The notes under the pieces are model-generated. The model had not been told where the DNA came from. It did no database searches and saw only the letters and a list, made by a program, of their open reading frames with translations. Of a stretch of DNA of 64,000 nt, positions 62,565-64,000 are shown one piece after another. The stretch is from Armillaria gallica (lineage: Eukaryota > Basidiomycota > Agaricomycetes > Agaricales > Physalacriaceae): contig JBANDB010000003.1 in the NCBI GenBank assembly GCA_037576215.1, forward strand, positions 7,688,001 through 7,752,000, written 5' to 3'. Made by a program: the position numbers and the translations under genes. Every line of letters starts with the position of its first letter. Positions within the stretch are counted from its first letter, which is position 1.

Positions 62565-63430
62565 TTTCAAAGAACAACCCACGCTCTTACATCCAGTGCT
62601 GTACTCCATCAAAAATGGGAAGTGGACCTTGGACATCATCATCCAGCTAGGAGTCGAACCTAGTCATGGTCGGAAGTGCGGATGCACCACTGGAGGATGG
62701 TAATTGAGCTACCAAAACAGCATGGTGGAGTCTTCAGGAAACCGCGTCGCCTCCCTTCAGGATTTATCCTTAACATTGAAGCCGTAAATGTGCCTGTTGG
62801 AATAGCATCCCGATCATTGTACATTGTTGGGTTTGACTCCTTGCAGAAGAATAAGAAATACAATCCGGTGCAGATTATACAACTCATTTTTTTTGCATAG
62901 AAGAAGAGTATTCTTTGCCACGGACGTCAAAAGTCTCGACCCGGAGCAAGGATACCAGCGCCCGAGTCTTGTGTGGACTATCAGCAGGGTGTACGTGCCA
63001 ACGACAAATCAATAGAAACGAAACGGACGGTTCTCTGGTGGCTTATCGGTAAGCCTCCACACAAGATGGGTTCGACTTCCGGCCGGAGATTGTGCTCGCT
63101 GTAATTGGTTTTCCCCCGTTTTTCACGAAACTCGTCTTGGTGGATAGCTACGATGTAGACAAGGCAGGGAATTTTTTTAAAGTAGGAGGCGGAACCTGGA
63201 AACAATTTCTCTGACGGGTGTTATAAACCGTGTAAGCCGGTGACCAGAGGTTCGACTCTTCCCAACTAGACATTCCGTTCTATGAGAGCCACCTTTCGTT
63301 ATCAAAAAGAGAGGATGTCGATGAAAAGGAATCTGCAAACACGGCTAACACTAATATCCAATCTGCTGTAATAGATTGCACGGTACATGCTGGGTTCGAC
63401 TCCTGGTGACAGTAATGCTTGTGAACGGAA
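62565..63430. repeat. Segmental duplication, copy 2, with tRNA-like B boxes
   Basis: Collinear with 59060-59970 at an offset of ~3.5 kb. tRNA-like signals at 62650-62660 (minus), 62829, 63069, 63249 and 63393 (plus) match those of copy 1, several with one-base changes. Confidence 0.65.
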
Positions 63431-63674
63431 ATCCTTTTAGTTCTTCTGGTTCCACTCAACAGTGCTGAAATCTTACATGTCATCTCGGAGCACAGACATG
63501 GGGGTCACAACAAGAAAAGGGTAACTCTCAGGTGTTTGAGTTCCTCTCTAGTCGATTGACCCCGGAGGAGTCGGCTTGTGTCCCGAGTTACTATACTGCT
63601 GGATCCACCGGAGTAAAAGAAAGATCATTCTTAAATGAAGAACATATTCGGGAGGGCTAGATATAGTACGACCG

Positions 63675-64000
63675 TCAGGCCTTCATCAACTCTCTCAGTG
63701 CACCAACCTCGAGCCGGGGCTCAAAGACGACCTTGAAAGGTAAAGGTCGCATAGTCGGCGAGTCTGTGAGTCCCATGGTATCGATACCGTCCTGAAAGAC
63801 ATTGAAAGCCCACATAAGGAGGGCAGTGTTGACAAACAGCGACCTAATATTCATGAGGATTACGGAATAGGAACAAGAACTGGGGCATACCTATTCGCGA
63901 CATGCATCCCTGGGCATACCCGTCTCCCGAAGCCAAAGTTGTAGTTCTTGATGTCGTTGCGGATGGTCCCGTCAGAAGTGAGCCAGCGTTGGGGGTCGAA
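63675..64000 (-). CDS. Cytochrome P450, C-terminal part (5' part beyond window)
   Basis: The minus strand ends with TGA at 63675-63677. Two exons are visible: 63891-64000 (continuing out of the window) and 63675-63843, split by a 47-nt intron inside the haem helix region. The peptide has FDPQRW (PERF-like region), then the haem-binding loop FGFGRRVCPGMHVA whose Cys is the iron ligand, followed by the L-helix NRSLFVNTALLMWAF and a C-terminal sheet PLPFKVVFEPR. This is diagnostic for a fungal microsomal P450 monooxygenase. The N-terminal anchor and I-helix are not in view, so the CYP family and substrate cannot be set. It lies ~50 kb from the halogenase, so no cluster link is claimed. Confidence 0.93.

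Overview
The window reads as nuclear DNA of a mushroom-forming basidiomycete (Agaricomycetes). The evidence is short GT-AG introns (mostly 46-61 nt), often many per gene, together with protein families typical of these fungi: F-box/LRR proteins with the 'KNDEVASLLAWKC' tail, a DUF1996 secreted protein, a dsRBD mini-protein, a fungal P450 and an HMG-box regulator. All calls come from reading the sequence; no database search was run. Gene models were built by joining exons by hand and checking that the phases add up to intact reading frames.

Left part (1-32 kb) is gene-bearing. A partial F-box/LRR gene (3-740) is followed by a C2H2 + Zn2Cys6 transcription factor with CRE-like TGACGTCA sites upstream (3.1-5.2 kb) and an intron-containing tRNA-Asp(GTC) gene (5.65 kb, minus). 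Next come three minus-strand genes: an MFS exporter (6.4-8.6 kb), a flavin-dependent halogenase (9.9-11.9 kb) and a second, paralogous MFS exporter (12.3-14.4 kb). This looks like a compact halogenated-metabolite module (oxidative halogenation plus export), though no backbone synthase is in view. Then follow mitochondrial Hsp10 with a perfect heat-shock element (14.9-15.5 kb), a 74-residue dsRNA-binding mini-protein (16.8-17.1 kb), a 13-exon DUF1996 secreted protein (19.1-20.8 kb), a multi-pass membrane protein with an in-frame TGA (21.6-22.9 kb), a signal-peptide/ectodomain/single-TM protein assembled from ten exons (29.0-30.2 kb), and an F-box/LRR gene carrying a one-base frameshift (30.6-32.3 kb).

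Right part (32-64 kb) is gene-poor. Clear genes are an HMG-box transcription factor (39.2-40.3 kb), an ACS-family MFS permease (55.4-57.0 kb) and the 3' end of a cytochrome P450 at the right edge. The remainder is a mosaic of old, diverged repeats: R1 (about 1 kb, at least five copies, one on plus and four on minus), R2 (three or four copies), a ~355-bp tandem array (36.9-38.3 kb), a 0.9-kb segmental duplication (59.1-60.0 and 62.6-63.4 kb), and many tRNA-like sequences. Several of the latter derive from the same intron-containing tRNA-Asp whose apparently intact copy lies at 5.65 kb.
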